Shown here piece by piece: positions 1 through 6,986 of a stretch of 25,419 nt of DNA (position 1 is the stretch's first letter; the number at the start of each line of letters is the position of its first letter). A program made the position numbers and the translations under genes. Source of the stretch: an uncultured Selenomonadaceae bacterium (GTDB lineage: Bacteria; Bacillota; Negativicutes; Selenomonadales; Selenomonadaceae); the NCBI GenBank assembly GCA_905236325.1, contig CAJOPJ010000185.1, positions 1 through 25,419 on the forward strand, in the 5' to 3' direction. Under the pieces are notes generated by a model. It saw only the letters and a list, made by a program, of their open reading frames with translations, did no database searches and was not told the DNA's origin.

Positions 1-2
1 AA

Positions 3-869
3 GAACCTTCTAAAGGCATCAATCCTGACGAATGTGTATCAGTAGGCGCGGCAATTCAAGGCGGCGTGCTTGCAGGCGAAGTGAAAGACGTTTTGCTTTT
101 GGACGTTACGCCGTTGTCACTCGGAATTGAAACTCTCGGCGGAGTTTGCACGAAAATTATCGACCGCAACACGACAATCCCGACAAGTAAATCGCAGGTC
201 TTTTCGACGGCGGCGGACAATCAGTCAAGCGTTGAGATTCATGTTTTGCAAGGTGAACGCGAAATGGCGGCGGGAAATAAAACTCTCGGCAGATTCGTTT
301 TGTCCGATATTCCGCCCGCACCGCGCGGCATTCCGCAAATCGAAGTTACTTTTGACATTGACTCAAACGGCATTGTTAATGTTTCCGCGAAAGACAAAGG
401 CACGGGACGCGAACAAAAAATTACAATTCAGTCGTCGAGCGGCATGAGCAAGGAAGATATTGACCGCATGGTTAAAGAGGCGGCGGCGCATGAGGCTGAA
501 GATAAAAAACAGCGCGAGGCGGCGGACGCTAAAAACGACGCGGAGCAGACTGTTTATCAGGCTGAAAAAACTTGCAAAGACTTCGAGGGCAAAGTTGACG
601 ACACTTTGATTAAAGATGTTCGCGCGGCGGCTGACGTTCTCAAAAACGACTTGAACAGCACGGACGTTGACACTCTCAAGAAAAAAACTGAAGATGTTCG
701 CCAGGCTCTTTACAAACTCAGCAGCGCGGCTTATCAGAGTGGCGCAATGAATCAGCAGGGCGAGCCGAACGCCGATTTCGCGGGACAACAAAATAATTCT
801 TCGTCGAGCAAAAACGACGACGGCACGATTGACGCTGAATACACCGATGTCAACAACGATAAAAAATAA
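3..869 (+). CDS. dnaK: Chaperone DnaK (Hsp70), 3' part only
   Basis: The reading frame is open from base 3, so the gene starts before the window; the GTG at 66 is an internal valine, not a start. The 288 visible codons hold the end of the ATPase domain (EPSKGINPDE, then VGAAIQGGVLAGEV), the linker DVLLLDVTPLSLGIET, the beta-sandwich substrate-binding domain (from about VCTKIIDRNTTIP to VSAKDKGTGREQKI) and the helical lid. The tail is Gln/Asn/Ser-rich and ends in DAEYTDVNNDKK, comparable to the acidic C-terminus of other DnaK proteins. DnaK is the ATP-driven cytoplasmic Hsp70 that works with DnaJ and GrpE. A terminator follows within 75 bases and dnaJ is not next, unlike the common grpE-dnaK-dnaJ order. 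Base composition is clearly more GC-rich than in the following gene. Confidence 0.98.
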   Translation, partial: EPSKGINPDECVSVGAAIQGGVLAGEVKDVLLLDVTPLSLGIETLGGVCTKIIDRNTTIPTSKSQVFSTAADNQSSVEIHVLQGEREMAAGNKTLGRFVLSDIPPAPRGIPQIEVTFDIDSNGIVNVSAKDKGTGREQKITIQSSSGMSKEDIDRMVKEAAAHEAEDKKQREAADAKNDAEQTVYQAEKTCKDFEGKVDDTLIKDVRAAADVLKNDLNSTDVDTLKKKTEDVRQALYKLSSAAYQSGAMNQQGEPNADFAGQQNNSSSSKNDDGTIDAEYTDVNNDKK

Positions 870-939
870 TTCGGACTGAAGATAAAAAATTTGACGGCAG
901 GATTTAAACTCTGTCGTTTAACATCCGATAAAAAAATTT

Positions 940-963
940 CCTCCTTCGCGGAGGTTTTTTTTT
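940..963 (+). terminator. Rho-independent terminator of dnaK
   Basis: The stem is CCTCC (940-944) and GGAGG (950-954) around a TTCGC loop, followed by nine T (955-963) and then GCA. An A-rich stretch just upstream could pair with the T run and extend the stem. Confidence 0.85.
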
Positions 964-1023
964 GCAAACTTGCAGGAAAAAATTTTCTGTGTGTAGAAAA
1001 AAATTATAACGGAGGTATTTGAA

Positions 1024-1881
1024 GTGAAGGAAGTTTTTAATCTTTTGAAAGTAAAGATTATCTTTGTCGGGGAAGGGACAGCTGACATTTTAAAATTTTT
1101 TGCTGATTCTGAACTCAAAAACAGTCGTTGCATAAATCTTTTGTCGGTTACAGATGAAAATTCAGAATTAGAAATTAAAAATTTTATTTTTGACAGCGAT
1201 TGGATTTTTGTAGTTTCAGACGCTAAAGATTTGAAAATTGCAGAGAAAATAGAAAAACTCGCAAAATGTTTTGTTACAAATTTATTTTTATTTTCTACTG
1301 AAGAAAATATTAAAATCCAAGAAATTGAAAAAAATTTTGGAACAGCAATCATTTTGCCTGAAAATAAAATTTCTAAAATCGGATTATCTAAAAATGAATT
1401 GATTTATCAAATAATATACATGACAATCCGAATCAGTTGCAAAATTTATAATGGAATCGTAATTGATTCAAGAGATTTTCAAAAAATTAACACAGCTATG
1501 AAAAACTCAGGAAAAGCATATATCGGAATTAGTGAGGGCGTTGGGGAAAATGGAATGTTGGAGGCTGTTAAAAAATCAATTATTTCGCCTTTAATGCTTG
1601 AAAAAATTGAAAAAGCAAAAAGTATTTTTGTAAGTTTTGTTGGAAATTCAAATGACGGTTCAATAAATTTTGATGAGATGGTAAAAGCTATAAAATTTGT
1701 TGAAAAAATTAGCGACGCTGAAATTGTAATGGAAATGAACGAAGATGAAAAATATATCGGTGTAAAAGTTTTGGTTATTGCAACAAATTTTAATAAAAAA
1801 TTTCCAAAAAGAGCTGAGATAAAAAACTCCAAAAATCACAGTGGAATAATAGATATTCCCGATTGGATGAGATTAAAATAA
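1024..1881 (+). CDS. Divergent FtsZ paralogue, probably unable to bind or hydrolyse GTP
   Basis: This 285-residue protein is visibly homologous to FtsZ. Residues 174-191 (GENGMLEAVKKSIISPLM) match the FtsZ segment GEN-x3-EA-x2-AI-x-SPLL. Residues 249-256 (VLVIATNF) match the VIATGF strand, and the last residues (IDIPDWMRLK, 276-285) match the FtsZ C-terminal peptide (E. coli LDIPAFLRK) that binds FtsA, ZipA or SepF. The N-terminal half follows the FtsZ order (KIIFVGEGTADIL for KVIGVGGGGGNAV, then AIILPENKI for IVIPNDRLL). However, the tubulin signature GGGTGTG is absent; the equivalent region is about 61-75 (IFVVSDAKDLKIAEK). In the T7 loop the NxDFAD pattern becomes SRDFQK (149-154), losing the Asn and the second Asp. 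The linker before the terminal peptide is only about 18 residues. The start is GTG with GGAGG at 1011-1015. The gene stands alone between two terminators and is unusually AT-rich. Homology is clear; loss of GTPase activity and any role in division are inferences. Confidence 0.85.
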   Translation: MKEVFNLLKVKIIFVGEGTADILKFFADSELKNSRCINLLSVTDENSELEIKNFIFDSDWIFVVSDAKDLKIAEKIEKLAKCFVTNLFLFSTEENIKIQEIEKNFGTAIILPENKISKIGLSKNELIYQIIYMTIRISCKIYNGIVIDSRDFQKINTAMKNSGKAYIGISEGVGENGMLEAVKKSIISPLMLEKIEKAKSIFVSFVGNSNDGSINFDEMVKAIKFVEKISDAEIVMEMNEDEKYIGVKVLVIATNFNKKFPKRAEIKNSKNHSGIIDIPDWMRLK

Positions 1882-1893
1882 TTTATAAAAAAA

Positions 1894-1925
1894 CCTCCGG
1901 CAGAAAAATTTTGTCGGAGGTTTTT
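1894..1925 (+). terminator. Rho-independent terminator of the FtsZ-like gene
   Basis: CCTCCGGCA (1894-1902) pairs with TGTCGGAGG (1912-1920), nine pairs with one G-U, around an AT-rich loop. Only five T follow, unlike the nine-T tails of the other terminators here. Confidence 0.8.
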
Positions 1926-1939
1926 GGTAGAAAATTTTT

Positions 1940-1948
1940 TGTTATAAT
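1940..1948 (+). promoter_or_regulatory. Extended -10 promoter for the DUF1349 gene
   Basis: TGTTATAAT gives a TGn extension plus a perfect TATAAT at 1943-1948, 28 bases before the ATG. No good -35 lies at 17 bases. A strong GGAGGT ribosome site follows at 1962-1967. Confidence 0.6.
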
Positions 1949-1975
1949 TAAAAAAAATTTTGGAGGTAAAAAAAA

Positions 1976-2581
1976 ATGTGGAAAATTTCTGATTTAAAGT
2001 GGACGCGCGAACCAAAAAATTTTATTTTGCAAGAAAATAGAATTGAAATTATAACAGATCCACACACAGATTTATGGCAAAGAACTTATTACAATTTTCA
2101 AAATGACAACGCGCCTGTCCTGCAAATGGAAACTGCAGAAAAATTTTTTTCTTTCATTGTCAAAACAGATTTCAGCAAATCGCACAACCGTTTCGACCAA
2201 TGTGGAATTGTTATGTATTTGGACAGCGAAAATTGGCTTAAAGCGTCGGTTGAGTTTGAAAATAAAAATTTTCAACATCTCGGCGCAGTCGTAACTAATC
2301 ACGGCTATTCAGATTGGTCAACAACTGCAATTCCTGCCGATATAAAAATTATGTGGTATCGTTTCAGCCGCAGAAATTCAGATTATTGCATTGAAAATTC
2401 TGTGGACGGAAAAAATTTTTCACAAATGCGTATCTGTCACATTCACAAAGGCGCAGAAAAAATCAATTTCGGAATTTATGCTTGCAGTCCTGAAAATTCA
2501 AGTTTCAAAGCAATTTTTACCGATATGCAAATTACCGAATGTGCTTGGAAGGCGCACGACGGACAACAACCTGATAATTAA
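1976..2581 (+). CDS. DUF1349 family protein (concanavalin A-like fold)
   Basis: This 201-residue soluble protein has no signal peptide. It looks like the DUF1349 family, small beta-sandwich proteins related to lectin and glucanase folds, some annotated as regulation of enolase protein 1. Family-like features are the opening W-x(6)-W-x-REP, the pattern DLWQRTYYNF followed by DNAPVL, the central strand FDQCGIVMYLDSENWLKASVE, and the late segment INFGIYACSPE. The biochemical function is unknown; carbohydrate binding is only suggested by the fold. It has its own promoter and ribosome site, sits downstream of a terminator and converges with the MFS gene, so it is probably monocistronic. The family assignment is from recognition of the pattern, not a search. 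Confidence 0.75.
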   Translation: MWKISDLKWTREPKNFILQENRIEIITDPHTDLWQRTYYNFQNDNAPVLQMETAEKFFSFIVKTDFSKSHNRFDQCGIVMYLDSENWLKASVEFENKNFQHLGAVVTNHGYSDWSTTAIPADIKIMWYRFSRRNSDYCIENSVDGKNFSQMRICHIHKGAEKINFGIYACSPENSSFKAIFTDMQITECAWKAHDGQQPDN

Positions 2582-2623
2582 AATAAAAAAAATTTTTTTT
2601 GGATTTTTTTTATAAATTTTTGC

Positions 2624-2657
2624 AAAAAAAAATAGTTCCGGCTGAAAACAGGAACTA
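2624..2657 (-). terminator. Rho-independent terminator of the MFS transporter
   Basis: Reading the minus strand, TAGTTCC and GGAACTA (2651-2657 and 2633-2639) form a seven-pair stem, followed by nine T (A run at 2624-2632) and then GCA. No T run follows on the plus strand, so it serves the minus-strand gene. The preceding stretch 2582-2623 is A/T homopolymer with no clear stem for the DUF1349 gene. Confidence 0.8.
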
Positions 2658-2689
2658 ATAAAAAAAATAAATATTTTAAGCCAAAATAA

Positions 2690-3871
2690 TTAAAAACCTT
2701 CCTTTCGGACAAAAATATAAGTCGTTGTGGAAATAAAAGCCGCGCCAAGAATGATAATTCCAAGACCGGTAATAAAATCTCCCCAAGGCAAAGTTCCTAA
2801 AACCATACCGATTGCGCCAAACATATTTGGTACAAAATTTATCATAGCGGAGGCAGTGCCAACATTTTCTTTCGCCTTGTTAAGCAAAATTTCCATGCTG
2901 AAAGGTCGATTGAAAGACAGCAAAGTTGCGAAAGGCAGAAATGAAATTAAAAACAAAACTGCGCTGAAATGTCCCGGCAACAAAACTAAAATTCCGCTAG
3001 TGAAGGCAATAGTCAAGGCAATTTGCATTATCCTGTCATTGGTAAAAATTTTTTTAACGCGCATATAAGACATTGCGCCCAAAACAGATGCGCCTGCACT
3101 GCCGGCAAAAAAGTAGCTGTATTCTTGCGGAGTCAAGCCGAAGTGTTCAATGTAAACAAAGCTGGAAACGCTGAGATAAGCCATAAATGGCGCAGTAAAT
3201 ATCGCAAACATTATTAAAGTCAACATGAAAGATTTTTGTTTTAAAAAACCTGTCAGCAATGAAACTGAACTAAAAATGCTGCCTTGATAGCGTTTTTCAG
3301 GCGAAAGTGTTTCAGTCAACAAAAACGCCAAAATTAAATTCACAATGCCAACAACAGTTAACGCCCAAAATGCGCCGTGCCAATCTGTAAACCTTAACAA
3401 AAATCCGCCAAAAATTGGTGCAGCCATTGGACCAATTACGCCAAGTGCTTGCGTTATAACTAAAATTTTTGTCATAACTTTGCCGCGAAAACAATCTTTA
3501 ATCAGCGCAGTTGAAACTGTAATTGTTGCGCCGGAACCTATGCCTTGAAAAAATCTGCCGACAATTAAAATATAAATGTTTGGCGCAAGAACACAAGTTA
3601 GCGACGCTAAAATATAAATTATTGTGCCGGAAATTAAAACACGTTTTCTGCCATACTTGTCAGCCAATGGTCCGCATAAAACCATACTAACTGCAAACAT
3701 CAAGAAAAAAATTGTCAAAGTCCAGCCAACTAAAAATTCATTTGCGCCGAAATAATTTCCAATTTCCGGCAACGCAGGTAAATACATATCTGTTGAGAAC
3801 GGCGGATACATGTTCATGAAAGTTATAAAACCTATCATTGCCTTTGCAGATAAATATTTTTGATTATGCAT
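2690..3871 (-). CDS. MFS drug efflux transporter, Bcr/CflA type
   Basis: A 393-residue inner-membrane protein with about 12 hydrophobic segments. The opening (FSTDMYLPALPEIGNYFG) is typical of the Bcr/CflA (DHA1) drug:proton antiporters, with the conserved Asp in the first helix. Motif A, GPLADKYGRKR, lies at residues 67-77 between helices 2 and 3, and GRFFQGIGSG matches the helix 4 motif. The family exports bicyclomycin, chloramphenicol and other compounds; the substrate here cannot be read. The ATG is preceded by AAGGAG (3879-3884) at a good distance. It is divergent from the LPP20-like gene. A CodY-box-like sequence lies 39 bases upstream of the start codon, so nutrient-dependent control is possible but unproven. 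Confidence 0.9.
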   Translation of the reverse strand: MHNQKYLSAKAMIGFITFMNMYPPFSTDMYLPALPEIGNYFGANEFLVGWTLTIFFLMFAVSMVLCGPLADKYGRKRVLISGTIIYILASLTCVLAPNIYILIVGRFFQGIGSGATITVSTALIKDCFRGKVMTKILVITQALGVIGPMAAPIFGGFLLRFTDWHGAFWALTVVGIVNLILAFLLTETLSPEKRYQGSIFSSVSLLTGFLKQKSFMLTLIMFAIFTAPFMAYLSVSSFVYIEHFGLTPQEYSYFFAGSAGASVLGAMSYMRVKKIFTNDRIMQIALTIAFTSGILVLLPGHFSAVLFLISFLPFATLLSFNRPFSMEILLNKAKENVGTASAMINFVPNMFGAIGMVLGTLPWGDFITGLGIIILGAAFISTTTYIFVRKEGF

Positions 3872-3909
3872 TTCATCACTCCTTGCTAAAATAATATAAT
3901 TTTATCACA

Positions 3910-3924
3910 ATTTTTTAGAAAATT
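3910..3924. promoter_or_regulatory. Candidate CodY box upstream of the MFS gene
   Basis: ATTTTTTAGAAAATT matches the published CodY consensus AATTTTCWGAAAATT at 13 of 15 positions. It overlaps the probable promoter region of the MFS gene. Such matches arise easily in AT-rich DNA; the presence of codY in this window makes it worth noting. Confidence 0.35.
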
Positions 3925-3928
3925 CTAA

Positions 3929-3961
3929 TGCGCCTTTAAGATTTAAAATTTAAAATGCGCA
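3929..3961. repeat. Imperfect dyad in the MFS / LPP20-like divergent region
   Basis: TGCGC (3929-3933) and GCGCA (3957-3961) form inverted arms with a further TTTAA / TTAAA pair inside. It could be an operator or a leader hairpin for the plus-strand gene at 3997; there is no T run. Confidence 0.3.
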
Positions 3962-3996
3962 AAGTTAAAAATAAAAAAATTTAGGGGGTTGTTGCA

Positions 3997-4803
3997 ATGA
4001 AAAAGTTTGCAAGTTTATTTGGAGTTATGCTTGCGGCAATTTTGCTTTTAACAGGCGTTGAAGTTCAAGCCGCAACAAACTGGAATACTCAAACAATTCA
4101 AGCAGTCGGAATGGGTGTTCCGCCAAGAAATGCAGTTGGCGCACAAGCCAGAATTTTAGCACGCCGTGCAGCTATTGCTGATGCACAGCGTAATTTGCTC
4201 GAAGCCGTCAAAGAAGTTCAAGTTGACGCAGAAACCACAGTTGAAAATGTAATGGTCACTTCAGATATCATTCGCACCAGAGTCAGCGGAAGTTTACAAG
4301 GCGCAAGAATTGTTTCAACAAATTACACTTCCGACGGCGCATGTGAAGTCACAATGGAAGTTGGAATGTTTGGCGTTGGCGGCTTAGCTGAAGCTGTTAT
4401 TCCTCAACCGCAAGAAATTATTCCTTTCCCAACGCCTGCACCGGTTGAACCAAATGTCACAATCACTATTGGCACAAGCGGCTACACCGGCGTTATCATT
4501 GATTGCCGTGGCTTAGGTTTAAATCCTGTTATGTCACCTGTTATCAAAGACGCTGCCGGCGTTAAACTTTATGGTCATCAAAATCTGGACTATGATTTAG
4601 TCATTCGCGACGGTATGGCTGATTACGCCAACAGCAACGCTCAGGCAACTCGCGCAGGAAATAATCCTTTGATTATTCGCGCTGAACGCCTTGCAGATCA
4701 CAATGCAAATCCTGTTATCAGCGTTTCGGACGGCAATATATTGCTCTCTGCCAATCAGCAGAGTGGTTTTCTTAACAGAATGGCTGTTGTTTTCCTGTAC
4801 TGA
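3997..4803 (+). CDS. Exported LPP20-like protein
   Basis: A 268-residue protein with a clear signal peptide (MKKFASLFGVMLAAILLLTG, probable cleavage after VQA at residue 25). The segment at about 35-130 (QAVGMGVPPRNAVGAQARIL, then ARRAAIADAQRNLLEAVKEV) resembles the LPP20 / FlgT-N type domain, in which a small beta-sheet packs against a helix rich in Ala and Arg. No cysteine lies at the cleavage site, so it looks like a soluble periplasmic protein rather than a lipoprotein. After a proline-rich linker (about 136-153) comes a second beta-rich part whose family I do not recognise. The ribosome site is GGGGGT before the ATG. It is monocistronic and ends at a shared bidirectional terminator. The function is unknown; envelope or surface-structure roles are known for relatives. 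Confidence 0.75.
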   Translation: MKKFASLFGVMLAAILLLTGVEVQAATNWNTQTIQAVGMGVPPRNAVGAQARILARRAAIADAQRNLLEAVKEVQVDAETTVENVMVTSDIIRTRVSGSLQGARIVSTNYTSDGACEVTMEVGMFGVGGLAEAVIPQPQEIIPFPTPAPVEPNVTITIGTSGYTGVIIDCRGLGLNPVMSPVIKDAAGVKLYGHQNLDYDLVIRDGMADYANSNAQATRAGNNPLIIRAERLADHNANPVISVSDGNILLSANQQSGFLNRMAVVFLY

Positions 4804-4818
4804 AAATAAAATTTCTGC

Positions 4819-4856
4819 AAAAAAAAATATATCCTCCGCTTGGAGGATTTTTTTTA
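4819..4856. terminator. Bidirectional terminator between the LPP20-like gene and slt
   Basis: ATCCTCC (4831-4837) and GGAGGAT (4842-4848) form a seven-pair stem with a four-base loop. A T run follows on the plus side (4848-4855). On the minus side nine T (A run at 4819-4827) are followed by GCA, so it can stop both convergent transcripts. Confidence 0.85.
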
Positions 4857-5438
4857 TTTCCCTGCAAGCAAATTTGTTTCAGGTTGAAAATTTCCATATA
4901 ACTTTGCATATTTTGCGCGACAATCTAAAACTTTGCGAACATAATTGCGCGTTTCAAGAAATGGAATTGAATCAATTTCTGAAAAATTTTTTTGCCAACC
5001 GCGCTCTTCCATCCAATGCCGAACATTTCCACGCCCTGCATTATAAGCCGCCAAAGCCAAAACATCATTGCCGAAAAATTCATTTTCCAACTCGGCAAGA
5101 TACCAAATGCCGTACTTAATATTTGTGTCGCAGTCGTGCAACTGATTTATTGAAGGCGGCTCTTCGTCCAATTTGTAAGCAATCCAAAGCGCAGTTTCAG
5201 GCATAATTTGCATTAAACCGACTGCGCCGCTTTTTGAAATTGCGCCTTCTGTAAAATTACTTTCGACCTTCATAACCGACACAGCCAAATATTTATCAAC
5301 GCGATATTGCGCGGAATATTGTTCAACTTTGTCGCGGTAGCGGAAGGGATAAAAAATATTTTTCTGCGCTTGTGGCACGCTACAAAAAATGTAACACGCA
5401 ATGCTTAAAAATAAAATTACAGCAAAAATTTTTTTCAT
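4854..5438 (-). CDS. Lytic transglycosylase, SLT (goose lysozyme-like) domain
   Basis: A 194-residue exported or membrane-anchored murein hydrolase. Residues 1-20 are a hydrophobic signal or anchor. The SLT domain has the catalytic glutamate E59 in SVMKVESNF, followed by SKSGAVGLMQIMPETA (69-83), and later ALAAYNAGRGNVRHW. These motifs are diagnostic of family 1 lytic transglycosylases, which cleave the MurNAc-GlcNAc bond with formation of a 1,6-anhydro end. It is short, a bare catalytic domain with no LysM or SH3 module. It lies 27 bases after coaE and is the last gene of the minus-strand run, ending in the bidirectional terminator. The ribosome site is weak, so coupling to coaE is possible. 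Confidence 0.92.
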   Translation of the reverse strand: MKKIFAVILFLSIACYIFCSVPQAQKNIFYPFRYRDKVEQYSAQYRVDKYLAVSVMKVESNFTEGAISKSGAVGLMQIMPETALWIAYKLDEEPPSINQLHDCDTNIKYGIWYLAELENEFFGNDVLALAAYNAGRGNVRHWMEERGWQKNFSEIDSIPFLETRNYVRKVLDCRAKYAKLYGNFQPETNLLAGK

Positions 5439-5465
5439 TCTACATTTTCCATTCTAGATTTTTAA

Positions 5466-6059
5466 TTATAAAAGTCTGCCTTTCAATGCGGCAAGAATTT
5501 TTTTTCGCAAAGTATTTTGGTTGGCTGAATTATTTATCACAACATCTGCGCGGCGGCGAATTTCATTAACTGACATTTGCGCATTGATTCTTGCAGCGGC
5601 TTGTTCAGGAGTGATTTTATCGCGTCTGCAAAGTCTATACATTTGCACTTCGCGCGGCAAATAAACTGCCCAAACTTCGTCAACCAAAATTTGCCAACCT
5701 GCTTCAAAAAGCAGTGGAACCTCAAGCACAACAACTGCAGTTCCACATTCTGCGCAGTTAATTAAAAATTGGCGTGTGCGATTCAGCAAAATTGGATGCG
5801 CTACTGAATTTATCCAAGCGCGTTCTTTTTCGTCGTGGAAAATAATTTCGCCGATTTGTTTTTTATCCAGCTTGCCATCTTCCTTGACAATTTTTTTGCC
5901 GAAATGCCGAACATAAATTTTAAAAAGTTCGCCTTCCGGTTGCAACAAAAAATGCGTTTCTTCATCGACATTGTAAGTTGCTGCGCCAAGCTTGCGAAGT
6001 TCATAGCTAACAGCTGATTTTCCGCAAGCAATTCCGCCTGTCAATCCAATAATAAACAT
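5466..6059 (-). CDS. coaE: Dephospho-CoA kinase
   Basis: A 197-residue cytoplasmic P-loop kinase that phosphorylates the 3'-hydroxyl of the ribose in dephospho-CoA, the last step of CoA synthesis. The Walker A motif GLTGGIACGKS is at residues 5-15. Other CoaE marks are the early Asp in YNVDEETH, the central INSVAHPILL, and VLEVPLLFEAGW. The chosen start is the ATG at 6057-6059, preceded by GGAGG at 6064-6068; an upstream in-frame TTG at 6075-6077 would add MQGGGK but places the ribosome site inside the gene. The length is normal for the family. It is followed closely by the transglycosylase gene. Confidence 0.95.
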   Translation of the reverse strand: MFIIGLTGGIACGKSAVSYELRKLGAATYNVDEETHFLLQPEGELFKIYVRHFGKKIVKEDGKLDKKQIGEIIFHDEKERAWINSVAHPILLNRTRQFLINCAECGTAVVVLEVPLLFEAGWQILVDEVWAVYLPREVQMYRLCRRDKITPEQAAARINAQMSVNEIRRRADVVINNSANQNTLRKKILAALKGRLL

Positions 6060-6128
6060 TTTTCCTCCGCCTTGCAAATATTGTGCAAAAATTTTTTCAG
6101 TTTTGAGTTAATAATAAATTTTTCCAAT

Positions 6129-6986
6129 TTAGCAGGAAATTTTAAAACCTTGCGCAGTTTTTTGAATCAGATTTTTTTTCAGCAGATGACCAAGCGCACG
6201 CTTGAAAGCCGCCTTGCTGATGTGGAATAAATTTTCAATTTGTCTTGGTTGCATTTTGTCGGAAAGATTTATTGTCGGATTTTCACGCATAAATTTTAAA
6301 ATTTTATCAGCGTCGGAATGTTGAGCATATTCTTTCTGTTCGCGCAGTGAAGCATCAAGTCTGCCATCGTCGCGCACGAAAGTTACACGTGCAGTTACAG
6401 TTTCGCCGCATTTCAATTTGCGTGGAATATCTTTTTGCGGAATGAAAACAATAAATTTTTCCTCTGAAAAAATAAATGCGCCCGCCTCAGTGATATTATA
6501 AATTTTGCCTTTAATTCGACTGCCGCGATGAACATTTTCAGCCGGTTTTGAGGCGCGGCGAATTTCATCGGCAACTTTCATTGAAGTCGCAAGCCTGCCT
6601 GATTTGTCTGTGTAAAGTTTCGCCCAGACAATATCGCCAACTTGCGGACGACCTACCATTTCAGCAAAAGGCATAAAAATTCCACGCTCTGCGCCGCAAT
6701 CTAAAAATACGCCGTCCTTTGAAGTGTTGATAACTTCCAACATTGCAATTTGTCCGATATTGAGTTTTGGCGTACGCATACTTGCAGTTAATTTGCGTTG
6801 TGGATTCAGGTATAAAAAAACCTCAACAGTGTCGCCAATTTTTACAGGTGCAGTTTGCTGATTTTTATGTAGCAAAATGTCGTCCGAAGTGTTGCCTGTT
6901 CCTGCGTCAAGAAAAATTCCAAATTCGCACTCACGCGCCGCCAACATTTTGACAACAGTCATCGGCTTTAAATTTTCAGTCTTCAT
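6129..6986 (-). CDS. cvfB: S1-domain RNA-binding protein CvfB / YitL
   Basis: A 285-residue protein resembling Staphylococcus aureus CvfB and Bacillus YitL, which contain tandem S1-type OB folds and a C-terminal winged helix. Visible repeats are GIFLDAGTGNTSDDILLHK (near residue 24), then DGVFLDCGAERGIFMP, then EAGAFIFSEEKFIVFIP; the C-terminal part MQPRQIENLFHISKAAFKRA to LIQKTAQGFKI fits the winged helix. S. aureus CvfB affects virulence gene expression and binds RNA; the role here is probably post-transcriptional. A frame extending upstream to 7169 exists, but it only overlaps rsfS antisense-free in another frame and has no domain. The start at 6984-6986 gives an 11-base overlap with the end of rsfS, indicating translational coupling. 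Confidence 0.85.
   Translation of the reverse strand: MKTENLKPMTVVKMLAARECEFGIFLDAGTGNTSDDILLHKNQQTAPVKIGDTVEVFLYLNPQRKLTASMRTPKLNIGQIAMLEVINTSKDGVFLDCGAERGIFMPFAEMVGRPQVGDIVWAKLYTDKSGRLATSMKVADEIRRASKPAENVHRGSRIKGKIYNITEAGAFIFSEEKFIVFIPQKDIPRKLKCGETVTARVTFVRDDGRLDASLREQKEYAQHSDADKILKFMRENPTINLSDKMQPRQIENLFHISKAAFKRALGHLLKKNLIQKTAQGFKISC

Noticed and set aside
66..68. GTG as a start of a 267-residue DnaK fragment
   Set aside because: The frame continues upstream to base 3 with unmistakable DnaK sequence, so the gene is cut by the window edge.
363..791. 142-codon ORF antisense to dnaK
   Set aside because: It has no ribosome site or homology and mirrors the codon bias of dnaK; the same applies to the antisense ORF at 24739-25134 inside argC.
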